Assembly (NCBI GenBank): GCA_964400285.1
Contig: CAYNTK010000008.1
Location: 1-64,000, forward strand
Length of the DNA: 64,000 bases
Source of the DNA: FEN-1279 sp964400285
Lineage (GTDB): Bacteria; Bacteroidota; Ignavibacteria; Tepidaquicellales; Tepidaquicellaceae
Reading direction: 5' to 3'
Positions within the stretch are counted from its first letter, which is position 1. The number at the start of each line of letters is the position of its first letter. Below, piece by piece: positions 1 to 9,441 of the stretch. The notes under the pieces are model-generated. The model ran no database searches, was not told where the DNA came from, and worked only from the letters and a program-made list of their open reading frames with translations. The position numbers were made by a program, and so were the translations under genes.

Positions 1-117
1 GCTCTGTTCCAACAAATAGCAATTTGAAATTTACACACTAAATGGAACGCTATCACTCGGTCTCGGTTGAAAATTTAGACTTTTATTACATTTCCAGATT
101 TATTATAGTTGTATTAT
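1..117. other. Left edge, no gene recognised
   Basis: These 117 bases lie before the first recognisable start codon and carry no coding frame I can support. A 6-bp inverted repeat (GTTCCA near 6, TGGAAC near 42) is the only structure visible. It could be the tail of an upstream terminator or repeat that is cut off by the window edge. Confidence 0.3.
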
Positions 118-1010
118 ATGAAAGATAGACTAATACTTTTTGCGTTTTTATTCGTTGGATTTTTTGTGAGACTTTTTCCGCTTAAGTTTATTCAAAAAAG
201 CGGTAAACTTCTTGGGCTGTTTTTTTTTATCTAATTCCTATTAGAAAAAATATCGCTCTAAATAACCTCTCGATGTGCTTTCCCGATAAAGATGATAAAT
301 GGAAATTAGACATACTTAAAAAATGCTATGTTAATCTTGGAATTAATCTTTTTGAAATTCTCTATCTGCCAAGAATGAAAAAAGATTTACTCGATACTAT
401 TATCTCTTTCGAAAACTCTCAACTTATTGTCAAAGGTCTCGAAAAAGGTCACGGTGTGTTTTTTATTAGTGGGCATATCTCGAATTGGGAATTAACTGCC
501 TTTGGCTATGCTAAAATTTTCAGAGGTAAATTGAATATTCTTGCTAAAACACAATCGAATAAATTTGTTGACCATAAACTAAACTATTATAGGGAATTAA
601 GCGGAAATGAAATTATCCCCGTTGGTGCACCCATTAGAAGTGTTTTTAAAAAAATCTTAAGAAATGAAATCGTTTGCTTCCTCGTTGACCAGTCCGCTCA
701 TCCTCTCTATTCCGTCTATGCGGATTTTTTCGGGCATAAAGTAGCAACTTTTTCCGGTCCCGCTAAAATGGCTCTGAAATTTAAAACAGAATTGATTTTT
801 GCCTATGCTAATCGGTTACCTAATTTTACTTATTTTATTACTATAGATAAAATCGAATATGACGACTTAAAAGAATACAACGAACAAAATGTTATGATAC
901 TTACGGAAAGAATTAATAAAAAGCTCGAAAACGCTATCAGGGCTAATCCAAGCCAGTGGCTCTGGTTCCATAGAAGGTTTAAACATATTAAGGACGATGG
1001 AAAAAAGTAA
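118..1010 (+). CDS. lpxL: Kdo2-lipid A acyltransferase (LpxL/HtrB family), frameshifted as read
   Basis: This protein adds a secondary acyl chain to lipid A at the inner membrane. The family's HX4E catalytic motif is clear (GHISNWE, bases 474-494), followed by the usual C-terminal NPSQWLWFHRRF signature. The reading frame is broken. An N-terminal frame starts at ATG 118 with a hydrophobic anchor (MKDRLILFAFLFVG) and runs into a run of nine T at 220-228, after which it stops at TAA 232. Adding one T to the run fuses it to the downstream frame as FFFYLIPIRKNIALNNLS, which is normal LpxL sequence. The joined protein would be about 297 aa, the usual family length. The downstream frame alone (from ATG 273) lacks the membrane anchor. 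The cause may be a homopolymer sequencing error, a real mutation or transcriptional slippage. The next gene overlaps its end by 14 bp. Confidence 0.85.
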
Positions 1011-2046
1011 TTTCGATTTTAAAAATATTCTGATTATTCAAACAGCTTTCGCAGGTGATGTAATTCTCACACTTCCTGTTTTACAAGTATTAAAAGAAAA
1101 ATATCCCGAATCGAAAATTTCTTTTTTATGTATTCCTGATGTAGCTTCTTTGTTTGATAATAATCCTTTTTTAGATGAATTAATTCTCTATGATAAAAGA
1201 TATTCTCAAAAAGGTATAAATGGATTTTTAAAATTACTTAATTATATAAAAAGTAAAAAATTCGATTTAATTATTTCCCCGCATAGGTCATTTAGAAGCA
1301 CTATGCTATCGCATTTATCGAAAGTTCCGAATACAATTTCTTTCGATACTTCAGCTTTTGCATCGAAATATAAAACAAGGGTAGTTTATAATAAAAATGT
1401 TCACGAAATCGTTAGAAATCTAAGTCTTCTGGCTCCAATTGGAATTTTTAAAAATGAAATTATTCCTCCGAAATTGTTTCCTTCGGAAAAAGATATTAAA
1501 ATAGTATCTGCAATTTTATCCGCATTTAAAATAGAGAAAGATGATAAATTTATTACTATCGCTCCCGGCTCTGTGTGGTTCACAAAAACTTTTCCCGAAA
1601 CGAAATTTATTAAACTATTAACTATATTAAACGACTTCAGTGTAAAAATAGTTTTAGTTGGTGGTGATGATGATTTTGGTTTATGTGCAAAAATTAAAGT
1701 TCTAAGTAAAAATTTTAAGGTCTTTAATGCAGCAGGGAAGTTGACTCTGCTACAATCGGCAGAATTGATCAGACATTCGAAAGTTTTAGTTACTAATGAC
1801 TCTGCCCCGCTTCACCTTGCTAATGCGGTAGGGACAAGAGTTTTGGCGATTTTTGGAGCTACTATTCCCGAGTTTGGATTTTACCCATACGGAGAAAATG
1901 ATTTCGTTTTTCAGATTAAAGATTTGAAATGCAGACCCTGCTCGATACACGGGGGTAATAAATGTCCGATTAAAACATTAGATTGTTTAAATAAAATTGA
2001 CGAAACGGGTATTGCTCTCGAAATAATGAAATCCGTTACTTCTTAA
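997..2046 (+). CDS. ADP-heptose:LPS heptosyltransferase (GT9)
   Basis: A 349-aa glycosyltransferase of family 9, which transfers heptose to the LPS inner core on the cytoplasmic side of the inner membrane. The N-terminal Rossmann half opens with ILIIQTAFAGDVILTLP, typical of WaaF/WaaC proteins. The C-terminal half has IAPGSVWFTKTFP and the nucleotide-sugar binding stretch VTNDSAPLHLANAVGT. A late cysteine cluster (CRPCS, CPIKTLDC) is common in the WaaF branch. It starts inside the end of lpxL, so the two lipid A/core genes are probably translationally coupled. It converges on ribE with an 11-bp overlap. The exact heptose acceptor (I or II) cannot be told from the sequence. Confidence 0.88.
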   Translation: MEKSNFDFKNILIIQTAFAGDVILTLPVLQVLKEKYPESKISFLCIPDVASLFDNNPFLDELILYDKRYSQKGINGFLKLLNYIKSKKFDLIISPHRSFRSTMLSHLSKVPNTISFDTSAFASKYKTRVVYNKNVHEIVRNLSLLAPIGIFKNEIIPPKLFPSEKDIKIVSAILSAFKIEKDDKFITIAPGSVWFTKTFPETKFIKLLTILNDFSVKIVLVGGDDDFGLCAKIKVLSKNFKVFNAAGKLTLLQSAELIRHSKVLVTNDSAPLHLANAVGTRVLAIFGATIPEFGFYPYGENDFVFQIKDLKCRPCSIHGGNKCPIKTLDCLNKIDETGIALEIMKSVTS

Positions 2047-2662
2047 ATTTATTTAATCCCTCGAGTTTTCTCATTACATATTTTCCCATCATATCGAATT
2101 CTATATTTACTCTTGTTCCAACTTCGAAATATTTAAAATTTGTTACTTCGAAAGTATGTGGAATGATAGCAACTTTTATTAATACATTTTTTTTGTCTTC
2201 TTTAACTATTTCTGCTATTGTCAGACTCACACCGTTTACCGATATCGAACCAACATAAATAATATTATCTCTGAATCTCGATGAAAATTCAATAAAAAAT
2301 TCCCAGCTGTCTTTCAAATTATTTATTTTTTTTACAATCCCTGTAGCATCGACATGCCCTTGAACTATGTGACCATCTAACTTGGAATCTATTCTCATTG
2401 GCTTTTCGAGATTTACATAACTTCCGATTTTTAAATCACCCAGATTTGTTTTACTAAGTGATTCCTTAATTGTCGTAAATTCAAATCTCCTTCCTTTTTT
2501 TGCTTCTATTGTCATACAAGCTCCGTTTATCGACATGCTATCACCAGTTTTAATATCATTAAGATAATTTCTATTAGTTGGTTCGACAAGAAATTTAATG
2601 CTATCACCTTTTGGATTATTGGCAATTATCTTGCCCATATCTGTAACTATACCTGTGAACAT
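2036..2662 (-). CDS. ribE: Riboflavin synthase, alpha chain
   Basis: It dismutates two molecules of 6,7-dimethyl-8-ribityllumazine to riboflavin. At 208 aa it has the family length and the two tandem lumazine-binding halves: MFTGIV at residue 1 with SINGACMTIE, then the second copy with GHIVQGHVDATG and SVNGVSLTI. The internal duplication and the MFTGIV start fix the start codon. It lies 46 bp downstream of ribD on the same strand, so the two are likely co-transcribed. No FMN riboswitch is seen in the gap. The gene is sometimes named ribC or ribE depending on the species. Confidence 0.95.
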   Translation of the reverse strand: MFTGIVTDMGKIIANNPKGDSIKFLVEPTNRNYLNDIKTGDSMSINGACMTIEAKKGRRFEFTTIKESLSKTNLGDLKIGSYVNLEKPMRIDSKLDGHIVQGHVDATGIVKKINNLKDSWEFFIEFSSRFRDNIIYVGSISVNGVSLTIAEIVKEDKKNVLIKVAIIPHTFEVTNFKYFEVGTRVNIEFDMMGKYVMRKLEGLNKFKK

Positions 2663-2708
2663 AATTTAAATTATTATATATTATTTGTTAAATATTTATT
2701 TTAAAAAT

Positions 2709-3737
2709 TTATTTATCTTTTTTATAATATAATATTAAATCTTCACCACAAGAAAATGAATTTATTAAAATTAGTTTTTTTGCTTTTGATAAAGAATTAA
2801 TTTTAAAATCTCTAAAAGCAGAAATACCGTCCCCGATTATTTTCGGAGCAACGATGAAATAAATATCATCGAATAAATTTTTTTCGACAAATTGTGAAAA
2901 TATATTTGCACCGCCTTCTACAAGTACACTTGAGATATTCAATTCATATAAAGTTTTTAATATTTGAATCATTGATATTTTACTATTACGCGATGAACTA
3001 ATTATAAGAGTTTTTCCATCTTCTTCATTTTTAAAAATATTTAAATGTTGTGGAAGTGTAAAACTTTTATCTATTACTATTCTATAAGGATTCCTGCCTT
3101 TTATCTCCCTTACTGTTAAGAGAGGATTATCTATAAGTGCTGTATTTCTGCCGATTAATACTGCATCATACTCACTTCTTAATTTATGAACGAAAATTTT
3201 AGATTCTTTACTCGATATATATTTTGATTTAAAATTATTGAAGGCAATCTTACCGTCTATGCTTTGAGCAATTTTTAAAGTTACATAAGGTATTTTTTGG
3301 GTTATACTTTTAATAAAAAATTTATTTAATTCTTCACATTCCTTTTTTAAAAATCCGCATTCTACTTTTATACCTGCTTTTCTAAGTTTTAAAATTCCTT
3401 TCCCGTTTATTTCGGGATTTGGGTCTTTAATTCCAATAATCACTTTAGAAATTTTTTCTTTTATTATTAAATCTGTGCAGGGAGGTGTTTTCCCATAATG
3501 TGAACAGGGCTCGAGATTTAAATAAAGAGTAGAATCTTTTAAATTGTAACCGTTTTTCTTCGAATCGTTAATTGCATTTACTTCTGCATGTACTTCTCCA
3601 AATTTTTTGTGATAACCTTTTCCAATTATCTTCCCGCTCTTAACGATAATACATCCGACTAAAGGATTTGGCGATACGTAACCAATGCCTTTTTTTGCAA
3701 GTTCGATACATTCTTTTATATAAAAATTGTTATCCAT
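2709..3737 (-). CDS. ribD: Bifunctional riboflavin deaminase/reductase RibD
   Basis: It catalyses the second and third steps of riboflavin synthesis: deamination of the GTP-derived pyrimidine and NADPH reduction of its ribosyl chain. The N-terminal cytidine-deaminase-type zinc domain shows H50-A-E52 and the paired cysteines C78 and C87 in PCSHYGKTPPC. The C-terminal reductase domain (about 145-340) contains KIAQSIDGKIA, RSEYDAVLIGRNTALIDNPLLTVR and the SVLVEGGANIFS loop. The length of 342 aa is normal. It is separated by 2 bp from the upstream glycosyltransferase gene and is followed by ribE. Other rib genes (ribA/B, ribH) are not in the window. Confidence 0.96.
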   Translation of the reverse strand: MDNNFYIKECIELAKKGIGYVSPNPLVGCIIVKSGKIIGKGYHKKFGEVHAEVNAINDSKKNGYNLKDSTLYLNLEPCSHYGKTPPCTDLIIKEKISKVIIGIKDPNPEINGKGILKLRKAGIKVECGFLKKECEELNKFFIKSITQKIPYVTLKIAQSIDGKIAFNNFKSKYISSKESKIFVHKLRSEYDAVLIGRNTALIDNPLLTVREIKGRNPYRIVIDKSFTLPQHLNIFKNEEDGKTLIISSSRNSKISMIQILKTLYELNISSVLVEGGANIFSQFVEKNLFDDIYFIVAPKIIGDGISAFRDFKINSLSKAKKLILINSFSCGEDLILYYKKDK

Positions 3738-3739
3738 TA

Positions 3740-4390
3740 TTATTTAGATAATTTAGTTTTCATTTTATTTAATACACTATCTACCGAATTTCTATAATAT
3801 ATATATGTAGGTAAATCTAATTTTACAACTTTAAATTTTTTTCTTGCTCTTAAATAAAATTCGTAATCATATCCATAACAATCTATAAATCCTTTAGCAA
3901 ATACTTTCCTTAAACCAAAAAATGTTGCTCCGATTATACACTTATCGAGATGTATAAGTTTTTTGGGATTTCTTGCATCGGGAACTAACATATCTTTTCC
4001 CTTACCAATGAATTTGCAAGTTGAATGTATCAATTCAACTTTTGGATTTTTGATGAAATACTTTATTCGCAATTCAAGATGCTTTTTCTCATATTCATCA
4101 TCGGAGTCTAAAAATGTTATATATTTCCCTTCTGCAATCCGAATTCCTGTATTAAGCGAATACGATGTATTTCTGTTACTATGTCTTAAGTATTTAATAA
4201 AATCGTATTTTTTTAACAATGGGAAAAGAGTTTTCTCAACATTATCATTGCTCCCATCATCTATAATAATAATTTCATATTCTTTAAATGTTTGATTTAA
4301 AACAGAATTTATTGCTCGAAAAATTTTATCTTTTCTATTAAATACGGTAATAATTACGGAGACTAATACTCTTTTATTACTTAATCTCAT
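3740..4390 (-). CDS. Glycosyltransferase family 2
   Basis: A 216-aa GT-A fold glycosyltransferase. It has the typical opening SVIITVFNRKDKIFRAINSVLNQ, the IIIIDDGSND nucleotide-sugar motif near residue 40 and the FLDSDDEY metal-binding DxD around residue 94. It is short and has no membrane helices, so it probably acts in the cytosol on a lipid-linked or LPS acceptor. Its donor and acceptor cannot be told. It sits 1 bp after the EnvC-like gene and 2 bp before ribD in a tightly packed minus-strand series. Confidence 0.85.
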   Translation of the reverse strand: MRLSNKRVLVSVIITVFNRKDKIFRAINSVLNQTFKEYEIIIIDDGSNDNVEKTLFPLLKKYDFIKYLRHSNRNTSYSLNTGIRIAEGKYITFLDSDDEYEKKHLELRIKYFIKNPKVELIHSTCKFIGKGKDMLVPDARNPKKLIHLDKCIIGATFFGLRKVFAKGFIDCYGYDYEFYLRARKKFKVVKLDLPTYIYYRNSVDSVLNKMKTKLSK

Positions 4391-4391
4391 A

Positions 4392-5573
4392 TTAATTTAT
4401 ATTTACACCTTTTCTTACCCACTGTTTTGGGTCAAGAGGGGAATTATCTTTCCAAAGTTCAAAATGAAAACATTGTCCGTTATTATTCTCATCTGTTTTT
4501 GCAATAATATCTCCTGCGCGAACGTTATTATTTACACTTACGTTTATATCCTTTACGATTGCATATACGCTTCTGTAATTTCCGTCGTGATGAATTATTA
4601 TTATATTGCCAAAATAGGGTAGGTAAGATATAACTTCCACTTTACCATCTGCTACACATTTTACTTCTGAACCTTTTGCAATTGATACATCTATTCCATT
4701 ATTATATGTTATTGTCTTAGTTTCGGGATTAATAGATTTTCCGAAATCAAAAAGAATATTGACACTTTGGACAGGTAATATTAGATTACCTTGTAATTCC
4801 CAAATAGCTTTTCCTGAATAATTTGCTTCTTGTTCTATTTTATAAATTGTAGAAATATTGAAATTAATTAATTCTCTTTCAATTTTATCTATAAAAGTAT
4901 TTTTCCTCTCAATTTGCCGTAATATCATATCAGTTTCATCTTTTAGAGTATTTATCTGATTCTCAAGATGTGCTTTTTGCTCAATTAAAGATTTCTGGCT
5001 TTCTTTTTTCTCTCTAATATATCTCATATATTCTTCTCTATTTAATTTCGATAATCTCCTTTTTTCTTCTAATATCATTAATTCACGCTTAAGCCGTTGA
5101 AAATCTTTTTTACGCATTTCTGAAATTTTATTTAGGTAGGCAAGTTTAACATAAAAATCATTGAATGATTTTGAAGAAAAGAGTATTTCTGTATTAAAAT
5201 CATCTCCGTGTTTATAAAGCCATATTATTTTCTTTAAAAAATTATTTTTAAGATTTTCGGTTTTATTTATTGCTTGTATTAATTTTGCTTCTTCTGTTAA
5301 AAATTTACTTTTAGGGTCATAACTTATACTACCTGAAGATTTTTCAACAAAGGTAGATAATATTATTATACTGTCGTTAAGAATTTTAAGATTTTCATTA
5401 TATCTTTTTATCAAGTTTTTAATTTCTTCAAGTCTGTAATTTAGTTTTTCTATATCGAGTCTGTAAAGATTTATTTGCTTATTCAAATCTTCTTTGTAAT
5501 TATAGTCCGCAAATAATCCAATGTTATAAAGTAAAAAAAATGATATTATTAAATATTTAAATTTCATTCCCAT
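4392..5573 (-). CDS. EnvC-like LytM-domain factor (peptidase M23 family)
   Basis: A 393-aa exported protein: hydrophobic signal (KYLIISFFLLYNIGLFA), then about 210 residues of charged coiled coil, then a LytM/M23 domain (about 265-390). This matches EnvC/NlpD-type factors that switch on cell-division amidases. The LytM metal site is incomplete. The usual HxGxD is NNGID, and the HxH of the second motif is CFHFE, so one His of each pair is missing. That fits a regulatory, non-catalytic role as in E. coli EnvC. It overlaps the DUF4292 lipoprotein gene by 10 bp. Catalytic activity is unlikely but not tested. Confidence 0.8.
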   Translation of the reverse strand: MGMKFKYLIISFFLLYNIGLFADYNYKEDLNKQINLYRLDIEKLNYRLEEIKNLIKRYNENLKILNDSIIILSTFVEKSSGSISYDPKSKFLTEEAKLIQAINKTENLKNNFLKKIIWLYKHGDDFNTEILFSSKSFNDFYVKLAYLNKISEMRKKDFQRLKRELMILEEKRRLSKLNREEYMRYIREKKESQKSLIEQKAHLENQINTLKDETDMILRQIERKNTFIDKIERELINFNISTIYKIEQEANYSGKAIWELQGNLILPVQSVNILFDFGKSINPETKTITYNNGIDVSIAKGSEVKCVADGKVEVISYLPYFGNIIIIHHDGNYRSVYAIVKDINVSVNNNVRAGDIIAKTDENNNGQCFHFELWKDNSPLDPKQWVRKGVNIN

Positions 5574-6385
5574 TCAATAATTTTTGCACTTTTAGGAATT
5601 GTTATCTTAAACTTTAATTTGTTGCTATTAATAATTTTCTTTTCAAGATTAATCCAAAGGTGTTGTTTTTCGTTCGGATTTGTAATAAAAATACTTTTCG
5701 GAGTAATAATATTATTAATCGTTTCGAAATCGGAGTATTCTATCAGTAACATAATTTTCCCTGCTTTATCCAATAAATCGTATTTCTCTATGTTAAAATC
5801 TTTAGGATTTATCGTAAAGACTTTTATATGTTCTGCTTCAGAAATTTTTAATACATATTTGTTTTTTACCAATGAAACTGTTGCATTGGAAGATGTTGTA
5901 TCGTTAAAATAAAATGTCGATGTATATCCGTTGATTAGATCATCGAAATTAACTTTTAATCTTAATATTGAACCTAAATTTAGAGGAGTAGATGATCCTT
6001 TGATTACATAGTTTTCTCGGATATTATGATAAATAAAATTATTTCTTGTTATCAGCATTCTTGCTATACTTATTCCAAAAGGACCTTCGAGTTTAGTGTA
6101 TATACTATCTGGTTTTAAAATGCTTAAAATAATACTTCCCGAACTATTAAGTTCAGGAGAATCTATTGTAATATCGCCTTCACAATCGAGAGAAATTAAT
6201 TTCAGTGATTTTTCGTTAATTTTTGTTTTTAACTCGCCAGGTGAAATTAATATTGCACTCGATTGTGAGTTTTCAAAATCATCTCCATTTGTTGCCGAGC
6301 ATGAAAATGATAGATAAATAAAAAACAGAATAATTATATAACAAATAAATTTATTCTTAAATAAAAATTCTTTTTTATTATTCAA
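5564..6385 (-). CDS. DUF4292-type outer-membrane lipoprotein
   Basis: A 273-aa lipoprotein: basic start, hydrophobic stretch and lipobox ending LSFSC near residue 29, followed by a Ser/Asn-rich linker. The body is beta-rich, with lines such as GPFGISIARMLITRNNFIYHN resembling the LolA/LolB-like fold of the Bacteroidota DUF4292 family. That family is thought to act in lipoprotein or outer-membrane biogenesis, but its exact job is unknown. It overlaps lpxK upstream by 4 bp and the EnvC-like gene downstream by 10 bp, so it belongs to the same envelope operon. Confidence 0.75.
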   Translation of the reverse strand: MNNKKEFLFKNKFICYIIILFFIYLSFSCSATNGDDFENSQSSAILISPGELKTKINEKSLKLISLDCEGDITIDSPELNSSGSIILSILKPDSIYTKLEGPFGISIARMLITRNNFIYHNIRENYVIKGSSTPLNLGSILRLKVNFDDLINGYTSTFYFNDTTSSNATVSLVKNKYVLKISEAEHIKVFTINPKDFNIEKYDLLDKAGKIMLLIEYSDFETINNIITPKSIFITNPNEKQHLWINLEKKIINSNKLKFKITIPKSAKIIEWE

Positions 6386-7428
6386 TTTATTCCTTTTAAA
6401 ATTCTATTGTCAATAATTTTAAAAAATTTATCTGAATCCTCTAAAATTAATTCAATTTTCATAAATAAAACATTGAAATATTTAAGAAAATCTTCGAAAT
6501 ATTTTATTTTAACAAAATCCTTTTCGGTAGTAACAATAAAAGTTTCTTCATTTGCTTTTGATTTTATCTTTTCTATGTCATCATTAGAATAGTTGTGGTG
6601 GTCTTTGAAATGTATTATTTCTATAATTTTAGAATTAGTTTTTTTTAATTCTTCAAAAAATGATTCAGGTCTGGCAATACCAGCAAATGCTATTATATTA
6701 TGACCTGAAATTTCATATTTATCACCATTAATATTAAAGAAACCATTATTAATATAATTTAGAGAAAATAAATTAGAATTATAATTATATAATGTTTTTA
6801 TTTTTTCTTTTTTATCGAATTTATTATTTTGAATCATAACATCAGCTCTTTTTAAATTTATAATATTTTCCCTTAAATTTCCAGCAGGTAGTAATAACAA
6901 ATGCATAATTTTTTTTTCTTGAAATTCTTTTGAATCAATCAAACATATATCTAAATTGCGTTTTATTTTTCTGTGCTGAAATGCATCATCGAGTAATATT
7001 ATATCAGGTTTAAATTCTTTAATAGCATAGTTCGATGTTTCTACTCTGTTCTTTCCTATTAATACAAAGAAATTATTATTTATTGATAGTAAATTATTTG
7101 CAATCATAATTGGTTCATCTCCGCATTTATCAGGTGTGGATAGTATTTCTTTACCATCAAATACTATTTCTATTGAATTCGAATTTCCTTTATAACCTCG
7201 TGAGATAATGGCAGGCTTAAATCCTTTTTTCATAAAATATTTTGCAAGAAAAATCGTGAAAGGACTTTTACCTGTTCCACCAACTGTTATATTACCAATT
7301 GAAATTACCGGGATAGGTATTTCTTTTGATTTGAAATAACCTTTGTCATAAAATAAATTTCTTAATATTATTATTATTTGATATATTAATGAAATAGGAA
7401 TAAGTAATATTCTCAAAAATTCTATCAT
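6382..7428 (-). CDS. lpxK: Tetraacyldisaccharide 4'-kinase LpxK
   Basis: It phosphorylates the 4' position of the lipid A disaccharide at the inner membrane, the sixth step of the Raetz pathway. The N-terminal membrane-contacting segment is followed by the P-loop ITVGGTGKSPFT (about 48-59). Typical LpxK stretches AIISRGYKG, GDEPIMIA and DIILLDDAFQHRKIKR follow. At 348 aa it is full length. lpxB lies 4 bp upstream on the same strand, so two consecutive lipid A enzymes are made together. The gene is AT-rich like its neighbours, with no sign of transfer. Confidence 0.96.
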   Translation of the reverse strand: MIEFLRILLIPISLIYQIIIILRNLFYDKGYFKSKEIPIPVISIGNITVGGTGKSPFTIFLAKYFMKKGFKPAIISRGYKGNSNSIEIVFDGKEILSTPDKCGDEPIMIANNLLSINNNFFVLIGKNRVETSNYAIKEFKPDIILLDDAFQHRKIKRNLDICLIDSKEFQEKKIMHLLLLPAGNLRENIINLKRADVMIQNNKFDKKEKIKTLYNYNSNLFSLNYINNGFFNINGDKYEISGHNIIAFAGIARPESFFEELKKTNSKIIEIIHFKDHHNYSNDDIEKIKSKANEETFIVTTEKDFVKIKYFEDFLKYFNVLFMKIELILEDSDKFFKIIDNRILKGIN

Positions 7429-7432
7429 AATT

Positions 7433-8566
7433 CTAATTTCTCAATTCTTCCAGAATTATTTCTGCTGCAGTTTTTTTCACAGGGGTATTATTAAACAAAT
7501 TTCTTACCTCTTGCAATTCTTTAATAATTTTATTTCTATATGATTTATCTTCTAATATTTTCTTAGCTTCTAAATGTATATTATCTGTTGTCATATCATA
7601 TTGTATAAATTCTTTAACAATTTCTTTTCCCAATAAAATATTTGGCATAGAAACATATTTAATTTGAGAAAAAAATTTAGCAATTCTATAATTAAAAATT
7701 CCAGCTTTATAAACCGATATGAAAGGAATATTTAATAGGGCAAGTTCTAATGTTGTTGTTCCAAACTTTGATAAAACTAAATCCGAGTTTAATAGTGTAG
7801 TTAAATGGTTTTCTTCGGTATTAGGAAGTAATTTACAATATCTTCCTTTTAATATATTTTTATAAATTATCGGATTTATATTTTCGGGGTAGATTAATTT
7901 AATTTCGGCATTAAATTGTTTCCTCAACAGCTCTGATACATTTGCAAGCGTTGGTAAAATTCTTCTAATTTCTTCCAATCTGCTACCTGGAAGAAGACAA
8001 ATATTAGGGTAATTAAATACTTCTTTTTTATTTTTTGAAAGAAAGTCATTAATTTGATTTACTAAAGGATGTCCAACATAATCTGCATTAAAATTCAATT
8101 CTTTATAAAAATCAACTTCAAATGGAAAAATTACAAGCATTCTATCTATATATTCTTTTATAATATTTATACGGCTTTTGTGCCATGCCCAAATTTGTGG
8201 GGAAATATAATAAATAATTTTTCCCTTGTAAAATTTCTTTACTAATTGAGCGAATTTTAAGTTAAATCCAGGTGAATCAATTAATATTATAATTTCTGGA
8301 TTTAAATCTCGAACATACTCTACTACTTTATTTAAGACTTTTTTTATTTTTTGAATATTTTTAATGACGTTTGTAAATCCAATATAATTAATTGAAGAGT
8401 AATCATAGACTAAATCAACTTTATTAGATTTCAATTTCGTTCCACCAATACCATAAAATAAAATATTAGGATTATTTTTTATTATATCATCAACAAGAAT
8501 AGAACCATTTTTATCTCCCGATGCTTCTCCTGCGATTAAAAATATTTTTTTATGATTATTCATCAA
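7433..8566 (-). CDS. lpxB: Lipid-A-disaccharide synthase LpxB
   Basis: A family GT19 enzyme that joins lipid X and UDP-diacylglucosamine into the tetra-acyl disaccharide. Family motifs are clear: LIAGEASGDKNG near residue 10, ILIDSPGFNLKFA, YYISPQIWAWHKSR, VGHPLV and the LLPGSRLEEIRRILP nucleotide-binding loop. The length of 377 aa is normal. It appears to be the first gene of the minus-strand envelope operon lpxB-lpxK-DUF4292-envC-like-GT2-ribD-ribE. The gap of about 125 bp upstream contains the terminator of the preceding gene. Confidence 0.96.
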   Translation of the reverse strand: MMNNHKKIFLIAGEASGDKNGSILVDDIIKNNPNILFYGIGGTKLKSNKVDLVYDYSSINYIGFTNVIKNIQKIKKVLNKVVEYVRDLNPEIIILIDSPGFNLKFAQLVKKFYKGKIIYYISPQIWAWHKSRINIIKEYIDRMLVIFPFEVDFYKELNFNADYVGHPLVNQINDFLSKNKKEVFNYPNICLLPGSRLEEIRRILPTLANVSELLRKQFNAEIKLIYPENINPIIYKNILKGRYCKLLPNTEENHLTTLLNSDLVLSKFGTTTLELALLNIPFISVYKAGIFNYRIAKFFSQIKYVSMPNILLGKEIVKEFIQYDMTTDNIHLEAKKILEDKSYRNKIIKELQEVRNLFNNTPVKKTAAEIILEELRN

Positions 8567-8630
8567 TGCAAAATAACTATTAATAATATTTTATGATATT
8601 CAGATATAATATCTTAAATACTAATTCGGG

Positions 8631-8668
8631 CAAAAAAAAACTTTTTAAGTAAAGTACTTAAAAAGTTT
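8631..8668 (-). terminator. Rho-independent terminator of the outer-membrane barrel gene
   Basis: A perfect 14-bp stem (8638-8651 against 8655-8668) with a 3-nt loop. On the minus strand it is followed by a run of nine T. It lies 24 bp after the stop of the beta-barrel gene and separates it from lpxB. Confidence 0.85.
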
Positions 8669-8692
8669 TTATTTTATTTTTTTAAAAAATTA

Positions 8693-9298
8693 TTAAAATC
8701 TTAAAGTTAATCCCATTAATCCTGAAACGTAACTTTTGGTTACATTTCTCTCAATTATATAATTATATTTTGCTTTAATCATAATAAACAACTGATTTGT
8801 TAATACCATTTCACCACCCATACCAAAATTTAGTCCTAATTTACCGATAGTTTTCGACTGAAAAGAAATGGAATCTTTAATCAAAGAACCTTGAATAAAA
8901 ACGTATGGACCCGTTGCTGCTTCTACAAAGAAACTTGACCTGACACCCTTTGCTCGGAAATAAAATCTTGAGCCAAATGCAAATTCCAAATATGAACGGG
9001 ATGGAGCAATAGTATCTTTATTTTCAAGCATTACATAGTTACTTTCAAAGAAAATTGCTGTCTCTTTATTAACACGATATGCGAAATCTAATCCTACATT
9101 TGGACTAGCATAATAACTATCATTAAGCAAAAAAAGAGGATTTACAAAACCACCAAGAACAGATAATTGGAAAAATTTCTTCTTTTTATAACCCCTCATA
9201 TCCTCATCTTTGATAATGGTTGTAGGAATTTCCTGCGAGTGCAAAAAAGAAAAACTAATTGTTACTAATAGTAGAAGAAAAACAATTTGTTTTTTCAT
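8693..9298 (-). CDS. Outer-membrane beta-barrel protein
   Basis: A 201-aa exported protein with a clear signal peptide (MKKQIVFLLLLVTISFSFLHSQ, cleavage after about residue 22). Alternating hydrophobic strands follow and the chain ends in the aromatic GLTLRF, the usual C-terminal signal for outer-membrane barrel insertion. The pattern fits the small OmpW/OmpX-like 'outer membrane beta-barrel' families of Bacteroidota. It is a single-gene unit with its own terminator. No ligand or transport function can be inferred. Confidence 0.7.
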   Translation of the reverse strand: MKKQIVFLLLLVTISFSFLHSQEIPTTIIKDEDMRGYKKKKFFQLSVLGGFVNPLFLLNDSYYASPNVGLDFAYRVNKETAIFFESNYVMLENKDTIAPSRSYLEFAFGSRFYFRAKGVRSSFFVEAATGPYVFIQGSLIKDSISFQSKTIGKLGLNFGMGGEMVLTNQLFIMIKAKYNYIIERNVTKSYVSGLMGLTLRF

Positions 9299-9441
9299 TT
9301 TTGTGAATTATTAATCAGTAATAAATTTATATACAATTTCCCTTAATAAAATAACTACTATGTAAATAATAGTCAATATAATAATTTTTAAAGTTATACT
9401 TGCTTTAATGTAAATAAATCTTGTATTTACAATTAATTACA

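Noticed and set aside
1..60. CRISPR repeat fragment at the left edge
   Set aside because: There is only one copy and nothing to compare it with; the weak inverted repeat is not enough.
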